DNA of 64,000 bases from Hofstenia miamia (lineage: Eukaryota; Xenacoelomorpha; Acoela; Hofsteniidae): the NCBI GenBank assembly GCA_900660155.1, contig CABFPE010000150.1, positions 791,920 to 855,919 on the forward strand, written 5' to 3'. A program made the translations under genes and the position numbers. Of the stretch, positions 12,640 to 24,944 are shown in pieces; position 1 is the first letter of the stretch; each line of letters begins with the position of its first letter. Under the pieces are notes generated by a model, which worked only from the letters and a program-made list of their open reading frames with translations, ran no database searches and had not been told where the DNA came from.

Positions 12640-13345
12640 TTTAAGGAGATATCTTCAGTTTTCACGAATGTTGGTGATTTGCTCAATGTGCAAATTTGGA
12701 AAAAAGAAAATTCCTAATATAATTAGGTTGGGAAGAGCTGGAGGAACTTGAGAGATAGGAATGCATTGTGATCAATTTTAAAATTTGTAGTTTTCCAGTA
12801 AAATTTTACGACGCTTTTGAAAAACATGTGATATTTTTAATCTATGTAAATTTTCCAATCTCAAAAATTTAATTTGGCAAAGTTTTCATGATCTGGCTGT
12901 ATTTGGTGATATTCCACCGTCAGTTTCTTTACATTTGGAAACCTGAAATCTACTTGACAATTCACGCCTATTGCAACGACAATTTTATTTAAGTAAATTT
13001 TATCGATAAATTCACAAAATAAAGTAGTTAGTGTGAAGCATGCTCTCACTTCCAATATTGGCATATAGGTCTGTGCAGTATAGATGAAACTTCTTGAAAA
13101 ATCGCAGTCTCTAAACCGCAAACTTCTTAGAAAGGTAATTCTGCATAATAATTGTGCTAGCACTTAATTGCATTCTTGTGAAAAACTTCCAAATTCTACA
13201 GTTGATAAATGTCTAAACTTTATCGAATTTAATTTATGGGAGCAATTTGCTTTTGGAAGTTCTTAACTACTTTTTAAAAAAGTTTCGGAAGTTCGTGTAT
13301 TAATAGATAAGTTTTCAGGAATGGTTTCTATCCCTGTATATAACT
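12640..13345 (-). pseudogene. F-box/LRR protein relic, copy B (F-box lost)
   Basis: A 100-residue open stretch at 12,861-13,163 (minus) reads as leucine-rich repeats: FLRSLRFRDCDFSRSF, then FRFPNVKKLTVEYHQIQ. It aligns word for word with copy A at 1.5-2.0 kb, and the similarity continues on both sides from 12,640 to about 13,345. Beyond 13,345 the similarity stops before the F-box would be reached, so the copy is truncated at its 5' end; its 3' half is also interrupted. LRRs in F-box proteins hold the substrate, so a fragment without the F-box could not act as an SCF adaptor. It might be expressed as a short LRR protein, but nothing supports that. Confidence 0.68.
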
Positions 13346-13399
13346 ATTTCTAAATGTGTTATATTGTCTAAATATATAATTGCGGCAAATTAGTGATTT

Positions 13400-13445
13400 T
13401 GCGGGCTAGCCCGCGCCCGAGGGCGGCCCGAGGTCTGCGGACTTG
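13400..13445. other. Short GC-rich patch with a perfect 14-bp palindrome
   Basis: GCGGGCTAGCCCGC at 13,401-13,414 equals its own reverse complement. It sits in about 45 bp of GC-rich sequence inside AT-rich DNA. Such patches can be ends of DNA transposons, but no partner end was found. Confidence 0.5.
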
Positions 13446-14310
13446 ATGAGGTATGGCTGGTCGCATTTACTAAATTCAAATGGATTTTCTTTTTCGTGCT
13501 TGACTTTGTTTTAGCTTCTGTAAAACGGTACAAACAAGTAATCGTTACCGTCAGTTATTACTACCCATAATTAACATGCTTTTTCTTGTGATAAATCTTT
13601 TATTGTTTGATTTCATTGACAACTATTTCTAAGCTGAACGATTACACTTGTGGACATAGACATATACGGGCGGGTTGAGGGATGCGCAAGACTACTACGG
13701 ATATGGGTGGGCTCGTGTAGAAATCACTATTATACTATTGTAGAAATCACCACAAAGTGCCAACTTCCTAAGTCTATGACAACTACTCACAATAATAGAC
13801 ATCATTGGAGTCACCATACCACATTCTTGGAAGAACAAACTTTTCAAATTTCTTATATTTGTTAAGCAAGCATAGCCAGTTTCTGTTAATCCCCAGTATC
13901 TTGCAAGAGATGTTTCAGAAATATTTTATTTGTCTGTTATACAGACAAGCATTTCATCCGTGAAATGATCTGAACATATGGATATTCGTATGACACCATT
14001 AAACACTTGTAAAAATGCACAATAGGAATAAAATCTTCAAATTAAAAGAAATAATTTGAAAAATGTACTCTTCATCAAATGGGATAAATCTAAGTACTTC
14101 CTTTACAAAGCTGCATTAATTCGTGTTGTTTGACTCAGACTTTGTCCATTTTGAGGGTATTGCATTTATATCGTCTGAATATTTCAATTCATAGTGGACC
14201 CGCCTTTAACCTACTTAGTACAACATTAAACCCAGCCATAATGTGTTCCTTAGAAATATACGTATGAACTGAATCACTCATCCTGCATTGAAAATTTATC
14301 AACACTGTGT
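13446..14310. other. Stretch without a recognisable gene
   Basis: One open frame of 71 codons occurs, but its composition shows no recognisable domain. No repeat was seen. Confidence 0.35.
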
Positions 14311-14313
14311 GAA

Positions 14314-14663
14314 GGCTACTGTTAGAAACAGGAGATTATTTAAGTGTGAGATTTAATAATGTTGAAGCAATGACCGATATTTAGTTGAAAAAATTCCCAT
14401 TTTCTTTGTAAAAATATTTGAGTGAATTCAATACGTTTCAAAACTGAGAAAATGACGAATCTTATGAAATATCAATTTTAAGTAAAAGGCTACCTGTTAG
14501 AAACAGGAGATTATTTAAGTGTGAGATTCAATAATGTTGAAACAATGACAGATATTTAGTTGAAAAAATTCCCATTTTCTTTGTAAAGATATTTGTGTGA
14601 ATTCAATACGTTTCAAAACTGAGAAAATGACGAATCTTATGAAATATCAATTTTAAGTGAAAT
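14314..14663. repeat. Two-copy direct tandem repeat, 175-bp period
   Basis: GTTAGAAACAGGAGATTATT starts at 14,321 and again at 14,496, and about 165 following bases match with few changes. It lies just downstream of the RING/beta-propeller pseudogene at 14,681-15,642. Confidence 0.85.
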
Positions 14664-14680
14664 TTAACGATTTGTAAAGT

Positions 14681-15642
14681 TCAAAACTTATGAAGTGCGA
14701 TTTCTATGATGTCATAACCTTGTGCGAAGACTACAATTGAATCATTACCTGCATGTACGCATACTGGCCATCTGTTTAGAGCATATTTTCCATGGTGTTC
14801 TTTTCTAACTGTTTTAAATTTTTTCAGTAAATGTCCATCTACATCAACGATATTAAGTGAAAAATGATCAGATCCAGCAATGAAAACATTTGCTGTTAGA
14901 AAAGAAACTCTATATAAATGATAATTATTTGTATCAAATACTCGCATAATTTCTGAATTCTTGAAGGAAAACAAATACATTTGTCCATTATCCGAAAGAA
15001 CAATGTTCTCCTAATCTCCACTAAGACTAAAATTTATGTAATATTGGAGAGACCATTGACTAGGCACATTTGCTACTTCATGTTTTTTTGTAATGATGTT
15101 GTATTTGTAAAATTTCATTTAATTCGAAGACAGAAAGACAACATATTTCTTGCAAGGACTTGAGCACATCGCTGTTAGATCCTTAACATTACAAAAGGAA
15201 ATTGGAAATTCCTTTGAATGTGCTAAATCAATGTCTAATTCAATTAATTAACTAGCTGTAGTTTTGCCAGAATAGCACAAGACAAAAATATTTTGAACGC
15301 CTAGAAAAGCCAAATAATTTCGGCAAAAACAATAGACACTTCCAAGCCCAGGATCAAATTTTTTAGAATTTCCATTAGATATTTTGAAAATGATGTCTCT
15401 ATTGTTTTCTCTTCTTATGCAAAAGATTGATTTACTTTCTTCATCATACATAACATCAAATATGTATAATTTTCCTGGAGTATGATATTCTTTTGAAATT
15501 ATGTTTTGCAGGTAATTGAATCATTAGATTTCATATTTTCCGTGCATTTTCTGCAAAATGAATGTCCACAACTTAAAGTTTGAGCGTCTTCATATGTTTC
15601 TAAGCAGTTGGGACATGTTAGGTACTTCAAATAGGTTTCCAT
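14681..15642 (-). pseudogene. RING/beta-propeller family pseudogene, copy A
   Basis: The ATG at 15,642 opens a RING finger start: CPNCLETYEDAQTLSCGHSF then CRKC, matching the family member at 59.4 kb. The RING is cut short, the B-box and coiled coil are missing, and sequence resumes in the C-terminal repeat domain (MYDEESKSIFCIRRENNRDI, FDPGLGS, YLAFLGVQNIFVLCY). The C-terminal 99 residues remain open (14,681-14,980). In the middle, in-frame stops replace residues that copy C retains: ASQLIEL reads AS-stop-LIEL, and two leucine codons have become stops. The frame otherwise aligns with copy C. An internal deletion plus stops make this a pseudogene. The parental protein would be a TRIM-like E3 ubiquitin ligase. 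Confidence 0.82.
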
Positions 15643-17434
15643 TCCTTGATAAAAACAAGAACGAAACGTGATATTTTTATTAAATTTTCAATGTATTTGT
15701 ACAAGGAAGTAATTTGTTTGTTTTTTTATCACGGCATGTGATTCTTTATTGATTCAGAGGTGAGATATTTATTTATGTAAACTTGTAGCACAGTGTTTCA
15801 TTTAGGCCATTTTAGGGGATTTTCCCATCTGAAAAAAAATATTCCCCCTATTTCGGTGGTTAGAGGTCACAAAATAGGACATTGCTATGAAACTCGAGGG
15901 CTTTCCAAAACCAACCAGTGTTTCATGGTAAAAAAAATTATGTATATACCGGATAGCTTGTGAATTTTCAATTTACCTTTGATAAAAATTATTTTTCGGA
16001 GACATACTGCAAGCTGATCATTAGCAAAATAAAATTTATGTAAAGAATTTTTGATTGAGATTTTCTAAGAATATTGCGCACCTCCGCACATACATGGCAA
16101 ATATACGGTAAAAGGAATATGAGACCACCCGAATCAAATGTGCCCTGGTCTTGGGCACGCATATATCATCTCTATTATCATGTTTCATATAAAAGACGCA
16201 AACATTCAATCAACAAGTCCATATTCTCCGAGAAAGTTCACCAAATTTACCTGGGTAGGAATTTGTCTTGCTCAAACTTTTTTTAGACTGAAATACTAAG
16301 ATTTCAAAAATGTAGTAATGAATTAAAATAATACAAAGCATGCTGCAAAAATGCTATTTTTAATAAAATAATGAGATTGGATAACTACTGTTTAGTTTAA
16401 ACGACATCGTGTTTAGTTTAGAGTGCATACTGTGACTATGATTTAGGACATCCAATCAAAAATGTGTGTAAGTAATACAAGACCACACTTTGTCTTTCTT
16501 CCTGTAACTGAAAGATTATAAAATGCAATTTTTTCAGTGCTGAGTTGTTAAAAATGTAGGCAAATGTACTGGCATCATAATGATGCACATTGAATATCAT
16601 TTGAATATGGTAATTACTTTTATCTGATCATAAATATATTGGTTTTGGTTAAAATTTAGACTGATTTTTGGCTTTGTTGAAACTCAAAAATTTTTGAAGA
16701 TGTACTCCTCTAAGGAATCTGTTTTTCCAATAAAATACACTTTTCTCCACAAAGCCCTGAGATTTAGGGTGAAAACGAAATCGTCTCGTGCTACCTACAT
16801 AGGTAGCTATTAAAAGACCATTTAGCTCTAACATCATTAAGTCTGTTATCTCATTAAATAAACAAAATTTAGCTAATATTATGATACCTAGATATACAAA
16901 AAATCACTGAAGACATTGGTAAAAGATATTAGTGTGTAACTGCACTCCTGTTTTTTGTAAATTTGACAAATGAGATTAATGCTGAGGACTTTCAATCAAG
17001 AAACATAAAAAGGATATTGCCATGATGGAACAATCTTCTATGAATGTATCAATGCAAGTAGTCAGACTACTTGTGATCCCCTTTCTTAGGTTCTACATAG
17101 CAGTTATTCTTCCTTACTGGAAATCCTAGACATCTACCAACGTGTGAAATAAAATCAGGCTATAACCCTGTTAAGACAAATTGATTTTGTTGAACAACCA
17201 CGATTGCTATGAAAAAATTCATGGTAGTAGTCGATGACATACCTCCTTTACGGTACACCAGGCTTCTAAAGTGTCATTTGATGTTCATAATGTTAAATAA
17301 ATTGTCAGGATTTTCAGTATTACCCAAGCATTATCTGGAAATATTTCATTGATTTGTTTATATTTAAGAACAAACATTTGTAAGATTTTTGAAATTTTGG
17401 TAGTGAGTGGAAAATTACATTAAAAATGTATGGG
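15643..17434. other. Stretch without a recognisable gene
   Basis: Only short, unrecognised frames occur. A minus-strand frame at 16,649-16,837 (62 codons) shows no known domain. Confidence 0.4.
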
Positions 17435-17437
17435 TCA

Positions 17438-17726
17438 TATTTTCAATACATTTAAGGTTATATTTGAATATTTTAAAGTCACAAACAAGCGCCAAAAACT
17501 ATGAGAATTATTAGAGAATACGCGTACAATTTCTGAATTCCTGAAGGAAAGCAGACACAGGTGTGCATAATCCGAAAGAATAATATTTAAATCTCCACTA
17601 AGACTAAAACTTATGCCATATTTGATTTCTAATTGATTGGGTAGATTTGCTAATTCTTTTTCCTTTGTAATGATGTTGTATTTGTAAAATTTCCTCAATC
17701 TCTGTGACAAGAAGAGAACATATTTC
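17438..17726 (-). pseudogene. RING/beta-propeller family fragment, copy B
   Basis: About 95 codons on the minus strand match the middle of the C-terminal domain of copies A and C: KYVLFLSQRLRKFYKYNIIT, then FSLSGDLN and SFRNSEIVRVFSNN. The match ends abruptly on both sides, and no RING, B-box or coiled coil is present. It is a stranded fragment, shorter and more diverged than copy A. A dispersed repeat and a Penelope-like fossil follow immediately to the right. Confidence 0.78.
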
Positions 17727-17989
17727 TAGATGAGCATATTTACGGCTATTCTATAGCATGTAAACCTATAGTGATTAACATATACGCAAAAGAACAATGT
17801 AAAATATTAGCATATCAAATTAATAAAATTCAACTTTCACCCCATTTGACGATACTCAATAGTGTTGGTCAAATTTTTGTATACAAATTCAATACTCTAG
17901 ACAGATTTCACCACCATGCACCTACTCCAAATTTGTGTGACATATTATACCTCAGAACAATTCTTTTAAGTTTTAGAATTTCTTGATTT

Positions 17990-18310
17990 TAGAAAGTTTT
18001 ACAATTTTGGGTTGGTTGATGTTCTTGAATTTTATCAACATTTTTAACGTTCATAATATTAGATGAAAATTTTGTAATTTTTTTAATATTGAAAATACAC
18101 TAAAAATTGGTCGATTTTGTAGTGCATAATGTAAAAAGCTTGCTATTATTAAAGTGTAATTTGACATTTGAAAAAAATCGTGCTGATTCTTTCGATAGTA
18201 CCTCAAATAAAATTTACATTTTAGGAGTCAATTCAGAAGATGGTAAGGTCCGTACATATTGATGAATCTCAAAATTTGAAAATTTAATACTTTGTGCCCT
18301 CCATTACTCC
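17990..18310 (+). repeat. Dispersed repeat, second copy
   Basis: This is similar over about 320 bp to 5,770-6,120, the segment that splits the P-element relic. It abuts the Penelope-like fossil. The word ATAGTACCT then AAATAAAATTTACATT occurs both at about 18,199 and at about 18,310, possibly a duplication made when one element entered the other. Confidence 0.6.
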
Positions 18311-18958
18311 ATAGTACCTGAAATAAAATTTACATTAGAACAAGAAAATGAGAAGAAGGTAAATTTTTTAGATGTTACTGTAACAAATCTTGGAAGATTC
18401 TATGAAACTGAAATATTTATCAAGAAAACGAACAGCGGTCTTTACATTCCATTTGATTCTTATTGTGATCCAAAGCATAAGTTAAATACAATCAATTGTT
18501 TATGTCAAAGAATTATCAAAATATCATCATCATATTTGAAAATTACAAATTCCTTAGATCAATTATATGACATGTTTCGTGAAAATGGATGTCCACATCA
18601 TCTTATTAAAAAAAATTGTAAATCAATGTTTATTAGCAACTAATCATGAAAAATCTGATGAAGATATAAAAGAACCTAAGAAAGACATATATTGGAAATT
18701 ACCATTCATTGAAAATAACACAATTCAATTGAAAAATAAACTACGATCATTTAATACTATTTTAAAATTTACGAAGATTATTCCAATATTTCAATCATTT
18801 AAAGCACTAAATTTAATTCCCAACACAGATCAAATAACAAAAAAATTGGCTTCATCATTATTTTATAAATATACTTGTGATGATTGTAAGAAATCATACA
18901 TCAGTGAAACCATCCGTCATTTTGATACGCCAATCAAAGAGCACATCAATGGCCATTT
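18311..18958 (+). mobile_element. Penelope-like retroelement fossil (3' part)
   Basis: The plus strand carries the C-terminal part of a Penelope-type polyprotein. It has the reverse-transcriptase tail word VNFLDVTV, followed by segments such as LPFIENNTIQLKNKLRSF and, near 18,870-18,957, YKYTCDDCKKSYISETIRHF ahead of KEHINGH. The last block is the zinc-binding linker plus GIY-YIG-type nuclease start seen in Penelope elements. It is truncated at both ends, the right end falling at an assembly 'n' (18,959), and is broken. No terminal repeats were seen. The class call is firm. Confidence 0.85.
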
Positions 18959-19189
18959 NGATGTATATAAATGATAAAACCTGAAACAATGGCAAGAAAT
19001 GTTTTTAAGCAGGTTAAGTCTAATATAGCTCCAAGTAATAGTGAGCTGCCAAATGGCTTACTTAATATAGATTGATTAGATAAAGCTATTCAATATTTTT
19101 GCATTCTTTCGTTTCAAGTTCCTTTCATTGACTATTTGTGACCAAATCGTTCACATGATCGTTTCTCATCGGTTTCTCCGTGGTAAAAA

Positions 19190-19408
19190 GTGTTCTTGTC
19201 AAATAGTTACACTTGGATGATGGTTTTGCTCTGCTTGAGTTATCATTTAAGTATTCCAGCAAGGATAGTGTTAGAGACTGTTCTCAGACAATTCATTCGT
19301 TTCTCATGTGAATATACTGATTTTAGTGATTTAGCAAACATAAAGGTATCCAACATTTTTTGTAATAACCAACTAAAGCTGTCAAGAGATACTCTAGTAG
19401 CATTCAAG
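19190..19408 (+). other. Possible isolated coding exon, unidentified
   Basis: An open frame includes LSIPARIVLETVLRQFIRFS and DLANIKVSNIFCNNQLKL and ends at AAG followed by GTATGA, a plausible splice donor. The amino-acid composition looks protein-like, but I recognise no family and see no neighbouring exon. It could be chance or a transposon remnant. Confidence 0.25.
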
Positions 19409-19544
19409 GTATGAAACTTCAAAAGAGAGACAAAGAGAGAATGTTTATTTAAGTGCCTATATGATTTTTGTTGTAAAAATTTACATTTCTGTATTGATTA
19501 TTTTTATTTTACTAAGGCACAATAATAATTTTGTTAATTGCTTA

Positions 19545-19685
19545 GGCTACGTTTAGACTATGTGATTGGTCACGTGTGATCTGCACCATTTTGGTAAAAC
19601 CGCACATCTAACCACCAAGATAATTAGCGGTGTGAAGTAAGTTTGTTACTTTTCTTGCTTCCTATCAGGTAGTCTAAACGTGGCC
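19545..19685. mobile_element. Harbinger-type MITE, 141 bp
   Basis: Inverted ends GGCTACGTTTAGACTA (19,545) and TAGTCTAAACGTGGCC (ending 19,685) pair with one mismatch. The trinucleotide TTA flanks both sides (19,542-19,544 and 19,686-19,688). A 3-bp TTA target duplication with GG-starting ends is the signature of PIF/Harbinger elements. There is no coding capacity, so it is a non-autonomous miniature element. Some hAT elements have similar-looking ends, but they make 8-bp duplications, which are not seen here. Confidence 0.75.
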
Positions 19686-19689
19686 TTAG

Positions 19690-22025
19690 TAAGTTGTCCT
19701 TATTAATGCATAATGGCCTTCGACATTTCTTTCAAAAATGCAAAATGTCGGCCGTATTTTAAGAAAGTCAAGGCTGCCATCATAGTTATTTAGGCAATTT
19801 GCTAATCAGATTAGCAAACCTCATCTATACATGTATCAAAATGTCTATCAGAGTTTTACTATACTTCCAAATGTAAATCAGCTACTGAAGTTCTAATACC
19901 TTGATCAAACAGGCCGGTGACCATAACACCTGTTGCAGTTCTGTGCTTAGATTTTATTGTTGTTGCATTTCATTTCAAAGAGCTAAAAAAATTTTTGATC
20001 CCAATTTATTTATAGGCAGGACAGATCAATGACAGATGCTTTAATATATGTAGTTGTTAAGGTAGCTTCAGCATTAAATTCCAGAGAACACAAAAGTAAA
20101 GATGAAATTTTTGGATTATAGTGGGTTCACTCAAACAGTCAATAGACTGATGAGTGGGTGATTCCACGATCCGGGTCCGGACCTTAATCCCTAGAAGTGT
20201 ACTAGGCCGATTTGATCGTGAAAAATCTCTGACGACCCCTGGCACGCAGAGTGCTGATCTTTTGTTGAGTCGAAGGCTGAACTTCAGTTGAGAGGGTTGC
20301 GCCTCTCTCGCTTTGGCCAACCGAGGCTACTAACGATGGCAACTTTGGAGAGCACCTGCTGGCTGCAACAAAGATCCGAAAAAACTCGAATGATAGTAAC
20401 ACTTTTAACACTGTCCTACAAAATCTCTTGGTCAATAGATTGAGCTTACGTTCGCCATGGATCCATGGTGAGATCCATGGTGATCCATGTACTACCAATA
20501 TACTTACCAAGTCGAAAACTGAAACAGATTTCTGGCAGACAAAAGAAAATATTAAGGATGTGATAAGACTTTCACAAAAGAATAATCAGAATAAGTCCGT
20601 AGTAATGACTATTGCACATCATAATATAAAACCTCAATAATGATGTCAGGGGTAGATAAAATTAGCAGACTATGATAATTTTAAATTTCCATCTGTGAAA
20701 CAAACAAAAATATTTGGGTATTATATTGAAAAAAGATATTGGTTGGAATGACCAAGTAGATGCTGCCACAGAATTGCAAATGAGCCAAAATTCGGCTCAA
20801 GCCCATGTTTGGCGGCCCAGGCCCTGCCCAAGCCCAATAGAAATGTAAAAAAGCCCAAGCCCATCCCGGCCCAAAAAAATAATCAAAATATTAATAAGGT
20901 TTAAATTATTTTGATTGACAAAAACTTAAAAAGACCAGCAGTGCTAGCTGATCTCAATAGTTTCAATGTCTCCAGCTTTTCAGGAATTGCTAAGCTTCTT
21001 TTTGAAGTAGTTATTAGGGCAGTATGCGAGAAATCTCGCATGTTGTGACGATGTTGCTTGAATACAGAATAATTTTCTAGCAATTCTTCTTAAAATTGGC
21101 ATGTCCATTCCGGAACTCTAGAAATTGAGGAAGTTATTACCCGATTAACTGCGCAGGCGATCAGTCATCATCATACTCACGTGACTTGCCAATTCCAAAC
21201 TAAACGCCTTCTCATACAACGTAAATCCCTTTANAAAATAAAATATTGCTTAGAACCCTAAATAGCTTCAAAAAACAATACAAATAATGAAACAAAGACA
21301 CATATCAAAGATTAATGTATACAAAAACACCTAATAATTGATAGTAGAAGCTCACCTATTGTATCATCCATTACCTAGAAAGTATCAGCACAAAGTGTTG
21401 CTGCAAAATATCCTACTTATTCTAATTTGTAAATATTTTTATAAATTCATTATTTTCTATTTTTATTCAATTACTTGATTTTTAAAAGAGTTGAATAAAT
21501 TGTTAAAAATTTAATTTGTCAAAGGGCAACTAATTACTTTGTTTTGCCATACAAATATAAATTTATCAGATGAAAATGATTTCTCTAGTCACAGTAACGT
21601 CATAAAGTCTTCAATCTTTTTCAAAAATTTCAAAATAGAGCAATTTTTGCTACATTAGAACAACCTTCAAAATTACATTTTTTTGCACATGGCAACAATC
21701 ATATTCATGATATTTAACAAAAAATTTCCTTAAAATCACACATCTTAAGTGAAATACAATGTCTGCAAACCCAAATTTTCGAAAATAAAATCTCATGCAG
21801 TTTAGGGTTAAATTTGTATTATGAATATTTCAATCCGAACCCGTGTGCTCCTTCTCATTCATACTAAAACAGACATTTTATGAAACTACAGACGAACATG
21901 GTAAATTTTTCACAGCAAATGCTTAATATGTTTCTATAAAAAGCACTGTGGATTTAGAAATGCATTAGCATATCTTCAGACTTCTGTATTTCTGACATAT
22001 AACTGACTAACTGCTATTTGTATAG
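19690..22025. other. Mixed noncoding stretch with two GC-richer patches
   Basis: No gene was recognised. A GC-richer patch lies at 20,160-20,460. A second at about 20,770-20,870 has repeated GCCCAAGCCCA and CCCGGCCC words, like low-complexity ends of some DNA transposons. An isolated 'n' at 21,234 marks a contig join. Confidence 0.4.
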
Positions 22026-22029
22026 ACCA

Positions 22030-22560
22030 TTTTATTTGCACACTTAATTTATTCAAAAGTTGTTGATTTATGTCGGTATACAACATGTTTCCATAACTAA
22101 AGTGACTTAGTACTAATGTGTGAATTAAATGAATTTTGCTGCTATTGCAAGCTTTGAAATGAAATTTAAAGAGTCTTGATTCAAATGGTATCTTTTTAAT
22201 AAGATTAGTTATTTGTTTTGTAAAATTAAGTTGAGAATAAAAAAATTATGTTTAGGTAATTAAAAGAATTACCTTGTTCTATGTCTTTGCCATGAAGTTT
22301 AAATTTATACTATTTAAAAGTAACATTTAAGAAATTTGTCTAATTACTCAAAATTGAGCCTTAGATGCGTTTATTGTTAGTTTTAGTGAGGCTAGAAAAG
22401 TGCAATTTTCTTTTAGAAATTTATAGCAATTTCAGAAGTATGTTAGTGTATGTAAGCTAAGCAACATAGTATCACCAGCATATTGAATTAAATTACATGT
22501 GTTCCGATTGCTCAATTCGTTTAAAAAATTGTTCCAGTCAGAGAATTTCATTTAGATTAA
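22030..22560 (-). mobile_element. Non-LTR retrotransposon fragment (RT catalytic and thumb region)
   Basis: Read on the minus strand, LIQYAGDTMLLS stands where the reverse-transcriptase box normally reads YADDT, so a catalytic Asp has become Gly. Downstream are LKLTINASKAQF and, near 22,040-22,170, KIHLIHTLVLSHFSYGN, which is typical of the RT thumb of Jockey/CR1-like LINEs. Frames are interrupted. It is one of several pieces of the same LINE group between 22 and 27.4 kb. Confidence 0.75.
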
Positions 22561-22919
22561 CTCTTTGTTAACGATTATGGAGATAGCTGATTATTAGGTC
22601 TGCATTTTTGTCTGAGAAGCCCAGAATTTATATTTTTTAATTAAAATGTGATGGTGGGGTGAATCTTGACACCAAATTTTTGAAATATTTGAACTTTTGA
22701 ATGATAGAATGCAATGTTTTCCATGTATGTTATGTTATTTTTCTAACTATTTTTCTATTAAAAATTACTAAAGTTAAAATTACAACATGTTTAGATAGGA
22801 TAAGATATTTTTTGTTCAGTTAAACATTGATAATTAGAAATTGGTAATTTATCTGAATAGCGTCATCAATGATACAAACATAAATACAAATACATCCTAT
22901 AAATTAAAACACTATATAC

Positions 22920-23620
22920 AATATATTGCTTCTTAAAAGCTTGCAATTTCTCAATGTTCATCATCTCTTTAGGCAATGAGCTCCAAGTTCGAATAGCAGT
23001 ATTAGTGAATGATTGCTACAGAACTTTTTTCTATATTTGATGCCGATGATATGTTTTGATCTGGAATTCTGCTTATGAATTTAATCAATGACAATAGTAT
23101 TGTAAGGTGGTAATTTCTTGATAAGCTTAGGGACAGTTCACATTGTGTTCAATATGATTAGGTGTGCGGGGAAGAGGAGACTAGAAATAAAGTACTTAAT
23201 TTTGGAAGAATTTTTTTGAACATTAAGGGCCAACTTTAATTAGATATCAAGATTTCTATGCGAAATATCTTTTAGATCAGCAAATAAAATATGTGCAAAA
23301 CTTAGGTCACTTTATAAATGATTTTAAAAATTGAATTATTACACAGCTGGTAACTGCATTGCGATCATTCACATTTTTATACCTATATCCAATTTTCTAA
23401 CTATTGCATCAATTTGATATTCAAAATTTAGTTTCGAGTCAAAATTTACTCCAAAATACTTGAAATTGTCTACAGTTGGAACCTGGATATTATTGAGATG
23501 CAGAATTTATGCTGAAGCATCATTAACAGTCGTGTTTTACTTTCCTTTATGAGTAATTTATGCATGTATAAATACCTTAACAATTGGTTGCAATTAAGTG
23601 CTACCGAATCAATTGCTAAA
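22920..23620 (-). mobile_element. Non-LTR retrotransposon 3' fragment
   Basis: Minus-strand segments include VPTVDNFKYFGVNFDSKLNF (about 23,400-23,490), the conserved block after the YADD box, and near the low end AIRTWSSLPKEMMNIEKLQA (about 22,930-23,010), the C-terminal block of this LINE group. The middle is decayed. The order and strand agree with a single 3' truncated copy. Confidence 0.75.
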
Positions 23621-24944
23621 TGCATCGATTATTATCGTTGAATATGCAGCTTCAAATAGCTGGTAATAAAATTTATGCTATTGTTGGAAACTCCATCCAT
23701 CTTGTACTCATCTCCTTTATTAACGAAGTTAAAGAAAAAAAGCAAAATCGAAATTAGAGAAAGTATTAAAATGGGAAATAAACAATTAATAACAAAATTA
23801 AAAAAATAATATGCAAATGCCATTCAAAATCTTTAGAAGCTCTTCAACATATTTGATGTTTATCGATATTTTGAAAAGAAAATCGACTATTTCTAATAAT
23901 CTAAATCGATGAACAATTACATTTGTAATGAAGAATGGATTCCTAAATTATTCAATATTGCTAAGGAACAATTTGGATTACAATACACGAAAAAAATTAT
24001 ACAATATTTGAGAAGATGAAAAACACTAATGTAAAAAATATCAATTATCTGACAAATGTAAAACTCAAGAACAAAAAGAAAAGAATAATTATTAATTTAT
24101 ATTTAGTTTATAAATGTAACCAAGAAACAAACATTTATAGTGATAACTAAGCTCATATGAAGAACGTTGCATTATTTATGCTCTTAATAGATTTGTAAAC
24201 TTACAGTAATAAAAGTATTTGTACATGAGAATTTAGATACATGTTGTTGTGGGTTAATCATATAACTAACTTAATGATTTGTTAGCTGTGTATACAAACA
24301 CAATCTAAATAGGTTGCCTTGGTATATTCATGAACTATAACTGGTTTATCCTGTTTTCTATTCAAATATTTCATGGATACAACTGCACGCTTTACAGCAG
24401 AACATAGTATTAGTTTCTGGTTGAGTGACCTATATGAACAGTCTTTGGGTAGCGCTAGCGATTTTGAAATCAATAATGGAGAACAAAGTAATGCTCAGCT
24501 ATTTTAAAAGTTTCATTAAGTTTAACTGATGCAGCTCTGTTGCAGAAAACGCCAAAGACATTGTCACAACACCGAACTGTTGCTCGTTCTGACCATAAAT
24601 TGACTGCTGGTTCTAAGCCACAACAATGTCATTTACCACCTAAAAATATATATTGCACAAGCAAATTAACCTAAGAAACATTCCTAGTAATCCATCTTTC
24701 CAAGATCTGTCCAATATATTCATAAAAAATTCAATTAAAAATGAAACAATAGACTGCTCTAATAAGTAAGTGCAAATGCATGATGGTTCAGATGCACAAC
24801 CAATTATGTTCAAATTGGTGGTAATTTTGGATTGTTGGTTTTGAATGGATTGTATCGAACATCACATGAATCTTTATATGAAATCTAGGATCCCTCACAT
24901 GGAAGTAGTTTATTTCCTGCCACAACGTGAATAAACTATTTTGA
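23621..24944. other. AT-rich stretch without a recognisable gene
   Basis: Nothing recognisable was found. Short frames near 24,282-24,473 (minus) and 24,510-24,640 (plus) have no identifiable domain. Confidence 0.35.

Noticed and set aside
20202-20510. 102-codon minus-strand frame in a GC-richer patch
   Set aside because: No recognisable domain, and low-complexity repeated CCATGGATCCATGG-like words at its edge; the openness is explained by base composition.
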